Source: Cephalotus follicularis (lineage: Eukaryota; Streptophyta; Magnoliopsida; Oxalidales; Cephalotaceae). From it: a stretch of 64,000 nucleotides of DNA. Shown here one piece after another: positions 22,284-32,416 of this stretch. Under the pieces are notes generated by a model. The model worked only from the letters and a program-made list of their open reading frames with translations, did no database searches and was not told the origin of the DNA. The DNA is taken from positions 181,316 to 245,315 of the forward strand of contig BDDD01001382.1 of NCBI GenBank assembly GCA_001972305.1, read 5' to 3'. Numbering within the stretch: position 1 is the stretch's first letter; the number at the start of each line of letters is the position of its first letter. Position numbers and translations under genes: made by a program.

Positions 22284-23987
22284 TCAAGTTTTTGGTACCC
22301 ATTTGAACTTGGGTCCTTGCAAGTTAGTCACAAGAGTTCCTTTCGGAACCCAAATCTTTCTAGATTTACCAAAATGAAGATTATTCCTAAAAATGCAAGA
22401 GGAAGATACATGTCCTATTCTACCATAATAATTGCAACAAATTTGATTCTCTACTTTCTTAACAAAGAAATTGTTAAAGTGTTTGACATTTTTCATTTGT
22501 TCATAGCCGAGACCGGCTTTGTCAAACACACATCTTTGTAAACCTAACAAATTATCCAATTTATCACTACTATTAGAAAATTTTGAAAATGTCTTCCTCA
22601 AGGCATCAATTTCTATTTTTAGCCTTTCATTTTCTTCCATAAAATCATTTGACAATTTTGAGGAAACATTTAAAATTTCAATTTCATTTTCATAGAAGCT
22701 ATTCTTACTTCGAAGAGAATCAATTTCATTCAAATGCTTGCTATTCTCACTCTTTAAATTATCAATTTCTTTAGACGTGGACATAGCATTTTTCTTCAAT
22801 GTCTTATTTTTCAAACAAAGATTTTCATATTCAATATATAATTTCTCATAGGCATTTTGTAATTCTTCGAATGTAACATTTACCTCACTTTCGCTTTCAT
22901 CTCCACTAGTATCTTCTTCCATAGCCATGAGAGCAAGGTTGACAACTTCTTCATCACTTTCTTCTTCTTCGGAGCTAGAGGGATCGCTATCATCCCAAGT
23001 TGCTACCATTGCTTTCTTCTTCTTGGATTGCTCATTCTTCTTCTTCAAATGTTCCTTGTTGAATTTTTCTTTCTTTTTGAGATACGGGCACTCGTTCTTG
23101 AAATGACCCGGCTTTTTGCACTCAAAGCAAGTCGGTTCTTCCCTTTTGCTCAATTCTTCATCTTGAGAGACTTTCTTTTTGAAGGCCTTTTTGCCTTTTT
23201 GACTCTTGAGGAACTTCTTGAATTGTTTGGAGATAAGTACAATATCATCATCCTCATCACTCTCACTTTCTTCCCTTAAGGCTTTTAAGGCAATTGTCTT
23301 CTTCTTCTTGACTTCCACATTCTCATGATTCTTCATTGTAATCTCATGTGTCATCAAGGAACCTAGGAGTTGTTCAAGTGGGAGAGTAGAAAGGTCCTTA
23401 GCCTCCTCAATTGCCGTCACCTTTGGAGTCCAACTCTTCGGCAAGCACCTCAAAATTTTCCTTACAAGTTCTTGGTTAGAATACGATTTGCCAAGATTCT
23501 TAAGAGAATTAATAATGGTAGTAAAGTGAGTAAACATGTCACTAATATTCTCATTATCATGCATTATAAACAATTCATATTCATGTACAAGCATGCTTAT
23601 TTTTGATTCTTTTACTTGATTCGTGCCTTCATATGTGACTTCTAATAAATCCCACATTTGTTTTGCCGAATCACAAGAAGATATGCGATTAAATTCATTA
23701 GGGCCAACGGCACAAAATAAAACATGTTTGGCTTTAGAATTTAATTGAAGCATCCTAAAGTCATTATCATTATATTCGTTTTCGGGTTTAGGAGATACAA
23801 CTCCATCTATTGTTCTATTGGGCATCCTAGGACCATTTACAATAATATGCCACAATTGATAGTCAAGGGATTGTAAAAATATGGTCATCCTAGTCTTCCA
23901 AAAACTATAGTTGTTTCCATCAAAAAATGGAGGTCTAGTAATGGAGGAACCTTCTAATCCTATGTTTAGGTTCATTTGGTTTGCCAT
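22284..23987 (-). CDS. gag: Sirevirus-type Gag polyprotein (intact, 567 aa)
   Basis: The product is the structural protein of a copia virus-like particle. The N-terminal capsid-like domain (about 20-230) has PPFFDGNNYSFWKTRM, EVTYEGTNQVKESKI and LRCLPKSWTPKVTAIEEAKD. A nucleocapsid knuckle CFECKKPGHFKNEC is at 287-300, in a Lys-rich, acidic-patch region (235-370). A heptad-rich coiled-coil-like stretch covers about 370-480. A second knuckle at 518-531 has Tyr in place of its second Cys (C518, Y521, H526, C531). The start is the first ATG after the primer site, with no upstream ATG in frame. No pol follows the stop, only the polypurine region. Intact length and near-identical LTRs suggest recent mobility in trans. 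Confidence 0.92.
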   Translation of the reverse strand: MANQMNLNIGLEGSSITRPPFFDGNNYSFWKTRMTIFLQSLDYQLWHIIVNGPRMPNRTIDGVVSPKPENEYNDNDFRMLQLNSKAKHVLFCAVGPNEFNRISSCDSAKQMWDLLEVTYEGTNQVKESKISMLVHEYELFIMHDNENISDMFTHFTTIINSLKNLGKSYSNQELVRKILRCLPKSWTPKVTAIEEAKDLSTLPLEQLLGSLMTHEITMKNHENVEVKKKKTIALKALREESESDEDDDIVLISKQFKKFLKSQKGKKAFKKKVSQDEELSKREEPTCFECKKPGHFKNECPYLKKKEKFNKEHLKKKNEQSKKKKAMVATWDDSDPSSSEEEESDEEVVNLALMAMEEDTSGDESESEVNVTFEELQNAYEKLYIEYENLCLKNKTLKKNAMSTSKEIDNLKSENSKHLNEIDSLRSKNSFYENEIEILNVSSKLSNDFMEENERLKIEIDALRKTFSKFSNSSDKLDNLLGLQRCVFDKAGLGYEQMKNVKHFNNFFVKKVENQICCNYYGRIGHVSSSCIFRNNLHFGKSRKIWVPKGTLVTNLQGPKFKWVPKT

Positions 23988-24028
23988 GGATCTTTATATC
24001 TCTAACAATTAAGAATAATGAGATAACC

Positions 24029-24040
24029 TCTCTGATACCA
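24029..24040 (-). promoter_or_regulatory. E10 primer binding site
   Basis: On the minus strand it reads TGGTATCAGAGA, two bases inside the 5' LTR boundary, complementary to initiator tRNA-Met. Confidence 0.9.
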
Positions 24041-24042
24041 AC

Positions 24043-24392
24043 TGAAAGTAAACTATATGTATGGCAACCTTAAACAAAATTGTATATGCGGAAAATACAA
24101 ATTAAGCTATGAAACTAAACAATCCACACAACAACAAATAAATAAGGAGTTAAGGGATAGAGAGTGTGCAAACAAATTTATAGTGGTTCGGCAAATCCGT
24201 GCCTACATCCACTTTCTCAAGACCTCTTGACTTTCCACTAGAATCCACTAGCAACCTTTGATTTTCGGCTTACGGGTGCAAATCAAAGCAAACCACCTAA
24301 ACATGCATATAAGTGTTTCTTGATTGTTACTTGTTTGTTAATCATCGAAACATAATCTATAACACAATTAAAGGGGTGGCAAACAGCCAACA
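24043..24392 (-). repeat. E10 5' LTR (350 bp)
   Basis: The partner of 21213-21562; same ends, four substitutions. It lies next to the E10 primer site, so it is the 5' LTR of this minus-strand element. Confidence 0.92.
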
Positions 24393-24719
24393 AATACAGT
24401 GGTTGAACTCTTCTCTCAAGAAGATTACTAAACTCTCTACACACTCATGCAACACTGATATATAGAACTCGTGATTCCAATGACCAGTTCTAGTCATAAC
24501 TCAAGGTTCAACCTTTTCTCTTCTCTCTCTCACATGCACATCTTCTTACTCTTTTCAATTCTGTTTTCCAGGTTTGCAGGTCTACAGATGGAATAGAGCA
24601 CATGAAAGACATCACTCTTGCATGTTACACAGCTGGTGGCACGCATCAGTCCTACATTACACGTTTCGGCTACCACTGCCCTATTTCACATGCCATGCAC
24701 AGACACCTGTCTGAGCCAG

Positions 24720-24850
24720 ACCAGTCAACTGTTACCCTATGACAGTCGACTGTCCTTCCATAAACCAACCAGTCGACTGTTACCCTACAACAGTCAGCTA
24801 TTCTACCATAAACAAATCAGTCGACTGTTACCCTGTGACAGTCGGGTGTT
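24720..24850. repeat. Palindrome cluster, type C, in E3 3' LTR
   Basis: Alternating CAGTCGACTGT copies separated by short spacers such as TACCCTATGA. The same cluster is at 39660-39790 in the other E3 LTR, so it predates the E3 insertion. Confidence 0.85.
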
Positions 24851-25022
24851 AGGCGCTGATTATGGTTCCTTAAGTTTATTCCCCCATTTTCATTCCAAAT
24901 CAAACCCCCAAAAAATTCTACAACCATAATTCATATAATAATTAGACATTTAAATTCAATATAATGCATCTTTTATTCATCAAGTGTACAATATACATTA
25001 ATTGAAATTTGAGGTTATTACA

Positions 25023-25060
25023 TTCCCCCCTCGTTAAAGAAAATTCGTCCCCGAATTTAA
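25023..25060 (-). promoter_or_regulatory. E3 polypurine tract
   Basis: On the minus strand, TTCGGGGACGAATTTTC is followed by the purine run GAGGGGGGAATG at the 3' LTR border, the standard Ty3-type arrangement. Confidence 0.85.
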
Positions 25061-25069
25061 CTTTTACAT

Positions 25070-26290
25070 TCAGAACAAGTGAGGAAATGTTTCCATCATC
25101 TTAGCTTCACGTTCCCAGGTTGCTTCTTCGACCCTGTGAAACCGCCACAATACCTTTACCATAGGAATAGTCTTATTCCTCAGTAATTTCTCATCTGATC
25201 CACAATCCTCATCGACCTCTCTCCATACAATAAATTATCACTGATGAATCCAGGGTCATAGCTCAAAATGTGAGATGGGTCGGGTACGTATTTCCGTAGC
25301 ATGGAAACATGAAATACATTATGCACGTTCAACAAATTGGGTGGTAGTGCAATTTGATATGCCACTTCCCCCACTCTCTCCAGTATCTCATAAGGTCCAA
25401 TGTACCTTGGAGCCAACTTCCCTTTGAGGCACAAACGGTGTATCCCTTTCGAAGGTGAGATCTTCAGAAAAACATGATCGCGCTTCTCGAATTCTAGCTT
25501 CCTCCACTTTATGTCGGCGTAACTCTTTTTTCGGCTTTGTGCAGCTAGTGACCTCTTCTTGTTCACTTCCACTTTATCAGTAGTCTCTTGCACCTGGTAT
25601 AGTCCCAGCACTTGTTTGTCACCCACCTCATCCCAACAAATAGGAGATCTACACTTCCTCCCATACAAGGCTTTGTAAGGAGCAATCCCAATGTTGGTAT
25701 GATAGCTGTTGTTGTAAGAGAACTCAATCAGTGACAGATGATCCTCCCAACTCCCAACGAAATCAATCATACAAGCCCGCAGCATATCTTTAAGAGTCTG
25801 AATGGTACGCTCGGACTGTCCGTCGGTCATTGGGTGGAATGCAGTACTGAAGTTCAAGGTTGTTCCCATCACTGCTTGGAACTTCTTCCAGAATCTTGAA
25901 GTGAATCTCGCATCACGGTCACAAACAATATTGACCGGCACTCCATGCAATCTCATTATCTCCCAGATATACAATCGTGCCAACTTGTCGATAGAATACA
26001 TCATGTTCATCGAAAGAAAGTGAGCATACTTAGTGAGCCTGTCCACTACAACCCACACTACTTCATGCTGATTTCGTGACCTCGGTAATCCCGACACGAA
26101 GTCCATGGTGACATGCTCCCATTTCCACTCAACCACTGATAACGATTGTAGCAGTCCTACAAGTTTCTGATGTTCAGCCTTCACCCTCTGACAGGTCAAA
26201 CATCTAGCTACATATTCGGCAATCACTCTTTTCATACCACCCCACCAGTAGTTCTTCTTCATGTCATGCCATATTTTAGAGTTTCCCGGA
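25070..26290 (-). pseudogene. E3 integrase with chromodomain-like tail
   Basis: The zinc-binding [11 protein letters not shown] part is followed by the catalytic core with MDFVSGLPRS (first Asp), CDRDARFTSRFW (second Asp) and GQSERTIQTLKD (Glu), so the D-D-E residues remain. The C-terminal region has YIGPYEILERVGEVAY and LPPNLLNVHNVFHVSMLRKY. After a one-base shift near 25200 it continues with NKTIPMVKVLWR and EEATWE, a chromodomain-like tail, to a stop at 25070. An upstream stop near 26301 separates it from RNase H. The enzyme would insert cDNA into chromatin. It is not expressible as one polyprotein. Confidence 0.88.
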
Positions 26291-27045
26291 TGAACACTTT
26301 AATTTGACTTGTGGGCTTGCTGCAGTAGCTCACCTGTGATGCCCTCGTCATTCGGAGCACATACCCTTCCTCGGAACCTCAACATACCATCAGTATGGAT
26401 GGAGAATTCAGAATCAGTGTCTAGGTTCTCACGAATACTCCATAACTCAGTGTCACTGAACTGAGCAGTCAAAATATGATCCAGAAGTTCCGGTTGTGCT
26501 CTAAGATTTGCCACAACAACTCCTCGGGAAACCTTGAAGGGATTCCATCTCTGAAATTCCTCCAATATCTTCCACTGTGAAACCATTGCACCAGCAATCA
26601 TTTCCTTGCGACTCAGCGCATCCGCCACTATATTCGCCTTTCCTGGGTGGTATTGAATGCTATAGTTTTAATCATTAAAGAACTCCACCCCTCGTCTCTG
26701 TCTCATGTTCAGCTCCTTCTGGGAAAATAAATACTTTAAAATTTTATGGTCAGTGAAGATCTCAAATTGAGCACCCTAGAGATAGTGTCTGCATTTCTGT
26801 AAAGCGAAAACTATGGCTGCCAACTCAAGATCGTGTACGGGATAATTTTCCTCGTACGGCTTCAACTTTCTCGATGCGTATGCAATCACCCTACAATGTT
26901 TCATAAGAACATATCCCAATACCTTCCCAGAAGCATCATTACAAATAGTAAAACCCTCATTTCCTTCAGGTAATGCCAACACTACAGCCGAAATAAACAG
27001 ACTCTTCAACTCTTTGAAACTTTCTTCACACAAATCATCCCACAC
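26291..27045 (-). pseudogene. E3 RNase H and linker (broken)
   Basis: Ty3 RNase H motifs are present in order: [44 protein letters not shown], then the FTDHK and YHPGKAN parts. In-frame stops lie after CRHYL (about 26776), after FFND and near 26301. The linker to integrase starts at ADALSRKEM and reads into FRGRVCAPNDEG. It would degrade the RNA strand of the hybrid during reverse transcription. It is clearly decayed. Confidence 0.85.
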
Positions 27046-28335
27046 AAAACTTGACTTCTTCTGAGTCTACCCTGTCAATGGTGTAGCATGCTTCAAAAAC
27101 CCTTTGATGAACCTTCGGTAGTAGCCAGCCAATCCCAAGAATATAATCCTTCCGCAATGTCTGTAACATAATCCTCAAATGCTGCATGTGCTCCTTAATA
27201 CTACTGGAATATATCAGGCTGTTGTCTAAGAATATAACGAAAAACTCGTCAAGATAGGGCTGGAATACTCTGTTCATGAAACACATAAAGGCTGCCGGAG
27301 CATTCGTCAAACCAAAAGGAAGTATCAGAAATTCATAGTCCTCGTATCTTGTTTGAAATGCAGTCTTCTCCACATCACCTTCTCGGATCCTCAACTAATG
27401 ATAACCTGTCCTCAGGTCAAGTTTGAAGAATACAATTGAGCCTTGCAATTGGTCGAACAACTTCTCAATATGTGGCAGAGGATACTTTTTCTTCACAGTT
27501 ACCTGATTCAGGAGCCCGTAATCGATGCATAGCAGCATCGATTCATCCTTCTTTTTCACAAATAGGACCAGTGCTCCCCACGGTGACACACTTGGTCTGA
27601 TGAAGCCATTATCAAGATAATCTTGCAATTGAGTCTTCAATTCCTTCAATTCAGCAGCAGCCATTCGGTATGGAGTTTTCGATATAGGAGAAGTCCCAGG
27701 CATTAGTTCAATACTGCACTTTACATTTCTCTCCAGTGGAAACGAAGTAAGATCATCCAAAAATACGTCAGGAAAATCACATACAATAGGAACTTGCTCA
27801 ATACTAGGCGTACCTTTCGTATGATCAATCACATATGCCAAATAGCCTTCGCATCCTTGCTTGAGATACTTCTGTGCTCGAGTATACGAAATGATCGGTG
27901 CAGAAACATTCTTCTCTCTGATAGACTTGCACTCATTCCCATCCCGAAGACAAAAGGTCATCATCTTGTTATAACAATCAACACAAGTATGATGAACGTT
28001 CAGCCAGTCCATCCCTAAGATAACATCGAAATCCCGGATAGGCAATACTATTAAATCAGTAGATAACTCAACCCTAGCTATCGTGATCTCACAATTATTC
28101 ATTATAGTATCGGATAGAAGACAAGTACCAGCTGGAGTACTCACCTCCAATACATAAGGCAAACTAGAAGACACACCCTGTAGGTTGAAGCAAAATCAGA
28201 TGCAATGAATGAATGTGTAGCACCAGGATCAATCAATACATGAGCTAATATGCTAGATATGAAAATGGTACCTCCCATGACAGAAGTAGATTCTGGCACA
28301 TCATCTTTAGGAAAGGTATAGACCCTACCTTTCAC
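27035..28335 (-). pseudogene. E3 protease and reverse transcriptase (broken)
   Basis: The aspartic protease has the active-site motif as IDPGATHSFIA, so the usual Asp-Ser/Thr-Gly is now Asp-Pro-Gly. A frameshift follows near 28160. RT then runs through [38 protein letters not shown] (stop at about 27395, where related proteins have Gln), [17 protein letters not shown] and FLDNSLIYS. The catalytic Asp-Asp pair is Asp-Asn: the second Asp is lost at 27221-27223. A further frameshift follows LRKD. The element cannot code active enzymes. Confidence 0.88.
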
Positions 28336-28429
28336 AACCTCCTTTCTGGTATCCCTTTACAGTTGAGCAGTGGCAACACTACCACTAGCACCAACACCTC
28401 CTTGTTGGCCACGTGCTTGATCCCTCATC

Positions 28430-29483
28430 ATTGGACAACCATTCATCATATGTTCTTGTGAACCACACCTCAAGCATTTACCCATCTTTTTCCAGCAATC
28501 ATTCTCATCATGGTTTTGGCAACCTCAGAAACTACATCCACCCGAATTCTGTTGGCAGCTTCGGTTAGGAGTTCTTGATCGTGAATTACTGTGTCGAGAA
28601 CCTCCTTGACCCCGGTTTGTAGACTTTGATGATTTAGCAGGATTATTACTTCCCTGCCCTTGTGATTGTGCAGGCCTCGATTGATTAGCACGAGACCGCT
28701 CCACTCTCCTTTCATTAGCATCGGCCTCCAGAATTCTCGCCCTTTCAGCAATGTCTACAAAAGAAGTTAACGGCAACATTAATAGTTTAGATCTGATGTC
28801 AGGTCGAAGACCTTTCATATGCCTTCTGATCTTCCTTGATTCACCCTCCACGAGATAGGGTGTATGGCTTGCCAACTCCAAAAATATAGTATGGTACTGA
28901 GCAACAGTCATATCCCCTTAACGCAAATCCATCAGTTCGGTCTCCCTCCGATCATGCTCCATCTGTGGAACATAAGCTGTAGAGAACTCAGACTGAAATG
29001 TGTCCCAAGTCCTTTCAAGTCCTTGAGATTCCCACTTTGCTTCAGTCATCTCCCACCAATAGGTAGCCTCATCCCATAAGCGGTATATAGCAAAGTTGAG
29101 CTTCTGCTCATCAGCACACTCCAAAGCAGCAAATATTTTCTCCAAGTCACTAATCCACTACTCTGCCATAGTAGCATTCAACTCCCCATTGAATATCGAA
29201 GGATTCTGCCTCATAAACCGCTCCAGCTCTCTGCCAAATCCACTAGTATGAAAAACTTTAGGAGCATGCTGATATGCTCGGTTAGCCTCATACATTTGTC
29301 AAATCTGCTCCATATTCGCCGCATTGCTGGAAACGGTCAGCCATGCGGTCAAAATTACACCTCTCGTCTTGCGCTGGAGGAATGTTTACTCCTTCATTCT
29401 GGCGGATCATTTCCATCCACTGGCAGAGCATTGATTCCTTCGTCGACTCTACGCCTTCCCCCTCTACCTCTTCGTAGATCCAT
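28430..29483 (-). pseudogene. E3 gag (broken)
   Basis: It starts at the ATG of an MDLRRGRGGRRR leader after the primer site. The capsid region includes MEKIFAALECADEQKLNFAIYRL, split by stops near 29159 (in context TGG to TAG) and 28918 (CAA to TAA). It continues with MTVAQYHTIFLELASHTPYLV and IRRHMKGLRPDIRSKLL. A CLRCGSQEHMMNGC knuckle is at 28435-28476. Frameshifts occur in the N-terminal part and before the knuckle. It is closely related to E4's gag. Confidence 0.85.
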
Positions 29484-29616
29484 TCTGTTTCCTATATGGA
29501 ATTATGTCAATCATTAGGAAACAATTCATTTATTTGCTAAGACATTTTCCTTTTTAGGAGAAAATATACTTAATTGCCAAGGAACTTATCCCAGCGATAG
29601 CTTATAATATATATAA

Positions 29617-29628
29617 GCTCTGATACCA
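29617..29628 (-). promoter_or_regulatory. E3 primer binding site
   Basis: On the minus strand it reads TGGTATCAGAGC, a perfect initiator tRNA-Met match, three bases inside the 5' LTR border at 29632. Confidence 0.92.
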
Positions 29629-29760
29629 TGTTGTCACACCCCGTTTTCTAACAACAACATATATGGAGATATCAGTTATAATGATCCAGCATTCAACATT
29701 AATCAAAAATTCAATAAACAAAAGCGGAAGCATTCCATAACCGGATTATCATAATTATCC

Positions 29761-29782
29761 GCACGCAGCCCATACTACGTGC
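29761..29782 (-). other. Conserved LTR hairpin, E3 5' LTR copy
   Basis: GCACG (29761-29765) and CGTGC (29778-29782) form a 5-bp stem. The sense loop is TAGTATGGGCTG, one base away from the common form. Confidence 0.6.
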
Positions 29783-30409
29783 CTGCAAGTACAACATACG
29801 TTATAAATTACATGTCTGAAATATAATTATAACAAACGGAGTATGATAGTTATTACAATACAAATTGACATAGTAAATAACAACCTTAAACAAAACAGAA
29901 GCTCTCCTCAAGCTTCAGCATCACTTGCCTGAATGCCTTCACTTAATCTGAAATTGTAGGGGGTTAGCCTTTGTCCTCACTCGACTAAGTAGGAATAAAG
30001 CATGAGAAAGGATATAAAAATGTAAACATGTATGACAGTTTATTTTGAGAATAACATATATGTTTAGTATTCTGATATAAATGAGAAATTATGCCGAGTG
30101 GCCATAGACAGTACAATTCAAGAATATCACACAAGGGTAAAATCAATCAATACAATGGTTGGGTGTCACATGTCGCTAACTCCTAGCACCAACTGCGCAC
30201 CACCTAACTATCACCCTACACTCCGAATATGATCGATCAGGTATGTAACGCCCGGTATTTTTCTGGATGTAATATTCTGATTTATGATGTAATCATTAAT
30301 CTTGATTTAATGAGAATGTTGAGCTTTTGGACTCAAAAGATGCTTGCAAACCCTAGTTATGGACTTAGAATGGAGTGTGTATGTTAAAGCTTGAAACGAC
30401 GCTGTTTTG

Positions 30410-30580
30410 GCCAAAAGACATCGACGTCTTTTGGAAAGACGTCGACTCCTTTGTGAGCTAGGGCACACGAGAATGCATGGACATGCACGTCGACTCGAGA
30501 GGGAGGAATCGACACCTTCTTACGATTGGACAAAGACATCGACGTCCAAGGAAAGACGTCGACTCCTTTGTATGAATGGC
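30410..30580. repeat. Palindrome cluster, type A, E4 5' LTR
   Basis: Four or more copies or half-copies of AAAGACATCGACGTCTTT and AAAGACGTCGACTCCTTT occur in the U3 part of the LTR. Confidence 0.85.
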
Positions 30581-30631
30581 CAGCACGTTCTTCACCAGTA
30601 GAACAACGTGTGAGGGGGATTTGTTTAGGGG

Positions 30632-31417
30632 TGTCACACCCCGTTTACAAAAACGCAGCATTAAAGCGGTAAAGGCAATTAACGTAAAAATACAGCTCAT
30701 GAAAAACCGTAAAATTTAGAACTTTTCCAAGCATAACAGTTGCGGAAGCATAAAAGAACATAAGCTGTCAACGCGTAACGTGCGTCCCATACCACACGCT
30801 ACACAATACAGGTCATAAAAGTTAATCGCCCAACAACGGAGCATGAACAAAACAGTACAAGATAACGAATATCAAATGTTACAAAACCAAATATCATGAT
30901 AAATGTTCAACAACCCCAAAATAAGAGAAAATAACAAGTCTTCTCTTTAAATCTCCGTGCTTGCTCCATGTCAAGACCACTCCATCAATCTGTTACAGTA
31001 GGGGGTTAGCCTTTGTCCTCACTCGGCCAGGACAAAGGCTAACCCCCCTACTGTAACAGATTGATGGAGTGGTCTTGACGGGGAGCAAGCACGGAGATTT
31101 AAAGAGAAGACTTGTTATTTTCTCTTATTTTGGGTTGTTGAACATTTATCATGTTATTTTAGTTTTGTAACATTGGATATTTGCTATCTTGTACCGTTTT
31201 GTTCACGCTCCGTTTTGTGGGTGATTGACTTTTATGACCTGTATTTAGGTAGCGTACGGTATGGGACGTACGTTACGTGTTGACAGCTTATGTTCTTTTA
31301 TGCTTCCGCAACTGTTATGCTTGGAAAAGTTTAAAATTTCACGGTTTTGCATGAGCTGTATTTATGTTAATTGCCTTTACCGCTTTAATGCTGCGTTTTT
31401 GTAAACGGGGTGTGACA
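30632..31417. repeat. Large inverted repeat of LTR 3' ends
   Basis: Arms 30632-31019 and 31029-31417 are inverted copies of the same ~388-bp LTR 3' end, separated by the 9-bp spacer CACTCGGCC. Arm 2 is nearly identical to the E4 3' LTR end (about 34769-35157). Arm 1 differs from it at several percent of positions, so arm 1 came from another copy of the family. Both arms carry the conserved hairpin (30776-30801 and 31250-31275). RNA crossing it would fold into a long double strand. Confidence 0.92.
31250..31275 (+). other. Conserved LTR hairpin, E4 5' copy
   Basis: TAGCGTAC (31250-31257) pairs with GTACGTTA (31268-31275) over 8 bp with one G-U. The loop is GGTATGGGAC. The E4 3' LTR has the same hairpin at 34990-35015. 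Confidence 0.65.
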
Positions 31418-31421
31418 GCAG

Positions 31422-31433
31422 TGGTATCAGAGC
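31422..31433 (+). promoter_or_regulatory. E4 primer binding site
   Basis: TGGTATCAGAGC, five bases after the LTR end, is a perfect initiator tRNA-Met match. Confidence 0.92.
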
Positions 31434-31528
31434 ATATTCCATATATGCTTAGCTAGGATGCTTTCCTTGGCAATTAATGATTGTTTTTCCTAAAATATGT
31501 GACTAACCGTGAATCTTCTTATAGGAAT

Positions 31529-32416
31529 ATGGACCGAAGAAGGACACGCGCTAGGGCTAGAGCCGCTGGAGCTAATGCCCCGGAAGAAGCTAATGTTCCG
31601 CAAGAGAGGAATATTCCCCAGGACAACAGAGATCCGATGGCGTGGATTGCGGACTATTTCCAGCAACAAATGGACTTTAACAGAGCCAACGCAGAGGAGA
31701 TGCGCCAATACCATGCGCAGGCCCGACCGCAGCACAGATCTCCAGACCACTGCCCGGGAGGGGATGGTTTCGGAGGAGATATTGAGAAATTCATGAGGCT
31801 GAGTCCGCCCAGCTTCAAAGGAGAACTGGATGCCACGATTACAGAGAGATGGCTGCAGGACCTGGAGAAGATCTTTCAGGTGATGAACTGTACTGATGAT
31901 CAAAAGTTGAGATTTGCAGTGTACCGCCTATGGGGTGAGGCCACCCATTGGTGGGAGATGGTTAGAGCAAAGTGGGAATCAGAAGGACGGGATCACACTT
32001 GGGACCGATTCCAGACAGAGTTCCTGGAGACATATGTTCCTGACATTGAACATGAGCGGCGAGAGACCGAGCTATTGGAGTTGCGGCAAGGAGATATGAC
32101 TATTGCTGAATATCAAGCAAAGTTCATGGAGTTGGCCAAGCATTCACCGTATCTGGTTGCTGATGAAACAAAGAAGATACGGAGGTTCTTGAGAGGATTA
32201 CGACCGGATCTACGGTCGAGGATTAGAGCCATGGAGCTGAAGACTTATGTGGAAGTTGCTCAGAAAGCCAGACTGCTAGAGACTATATCTAGTGAGGACC
32301 GAGCTGAGAGAGCTCGCGTGAAGGAGAGTAAGCAGAGTCCTGTACAGTCCCGACCGGCATCGTCGAGGTGGCGAGATAGTGGTTCTCTGATGAAGTCATC
32401 GAAGAGCAAGTTTTAG
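31529..32416 (+). pseudogene. E4 gag (one in-frame TAG)
   Basis: Ty3 Gag of 295 codons from the MDRRRTRARA start; an ATG 48 bases upstream is also in frame. The capsid domain is well kept: ERWLQDLEKIFQVMNCTDD, LRFAVYRLWGEATHWWEM, WDRFQTEFLETYVP, IAEYQAKFMELAKHSPYLV and TKKIRRFLRGLRPDLRS. The frame stops at TAG (32414-32416), followed by CAG and an open frame that continues in register into the nucleocapsid knuckles. It most likely arose by a single CAG to TAG change. Otherwise this is the best preserved Ty3 gag here. Confidence 0.85.

Larger units (their letters stand above)
21213..24392 (-). mobile_element. E10, compact gag-only Sirevirus-like element
   Basis: A complete 3180-bp minus-strand element with a perfect aatac target duplication (21208-21212 and 24393-24397). 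Both LTRs are 350 bp and differ at only four positions by eye, so the insertion is recent. Between them lie a primer site, one intact gag ORF and a multi-polypurine 3' region. There is no protease, integrase or RT. It must depend on another copia element for replication. Confidence 0.92.
19227..25022 (-). mobile_element. E3 3' LTR (interrupted by E10)
   Basis: It runs in plus view from TGTCACACCCCG to GGTTATTACA. Without E10 and its duplicated site it is about 2.6 kb. Type C palindromes lie at 20560-20640 and 24720-24850, including an 18-bp perfect palindrome at 20560-20577. The CTAGC/CTAAC plus TTTCAG acceptor-like box is at about 19543-19565, and donor-like GGTAAGT and GGTAAGC sites (minus strand) are at 20971 and 21152. 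A TATATATC-type box lies near 24460. Confidence 0.85.

Noticed and set aside
22317-23606. Plus-strand ORFs of 74-83 codons opposite the E10 gag
   Set aside because: They are shadows of the intact minus-strand gag frame with no motif of their own.
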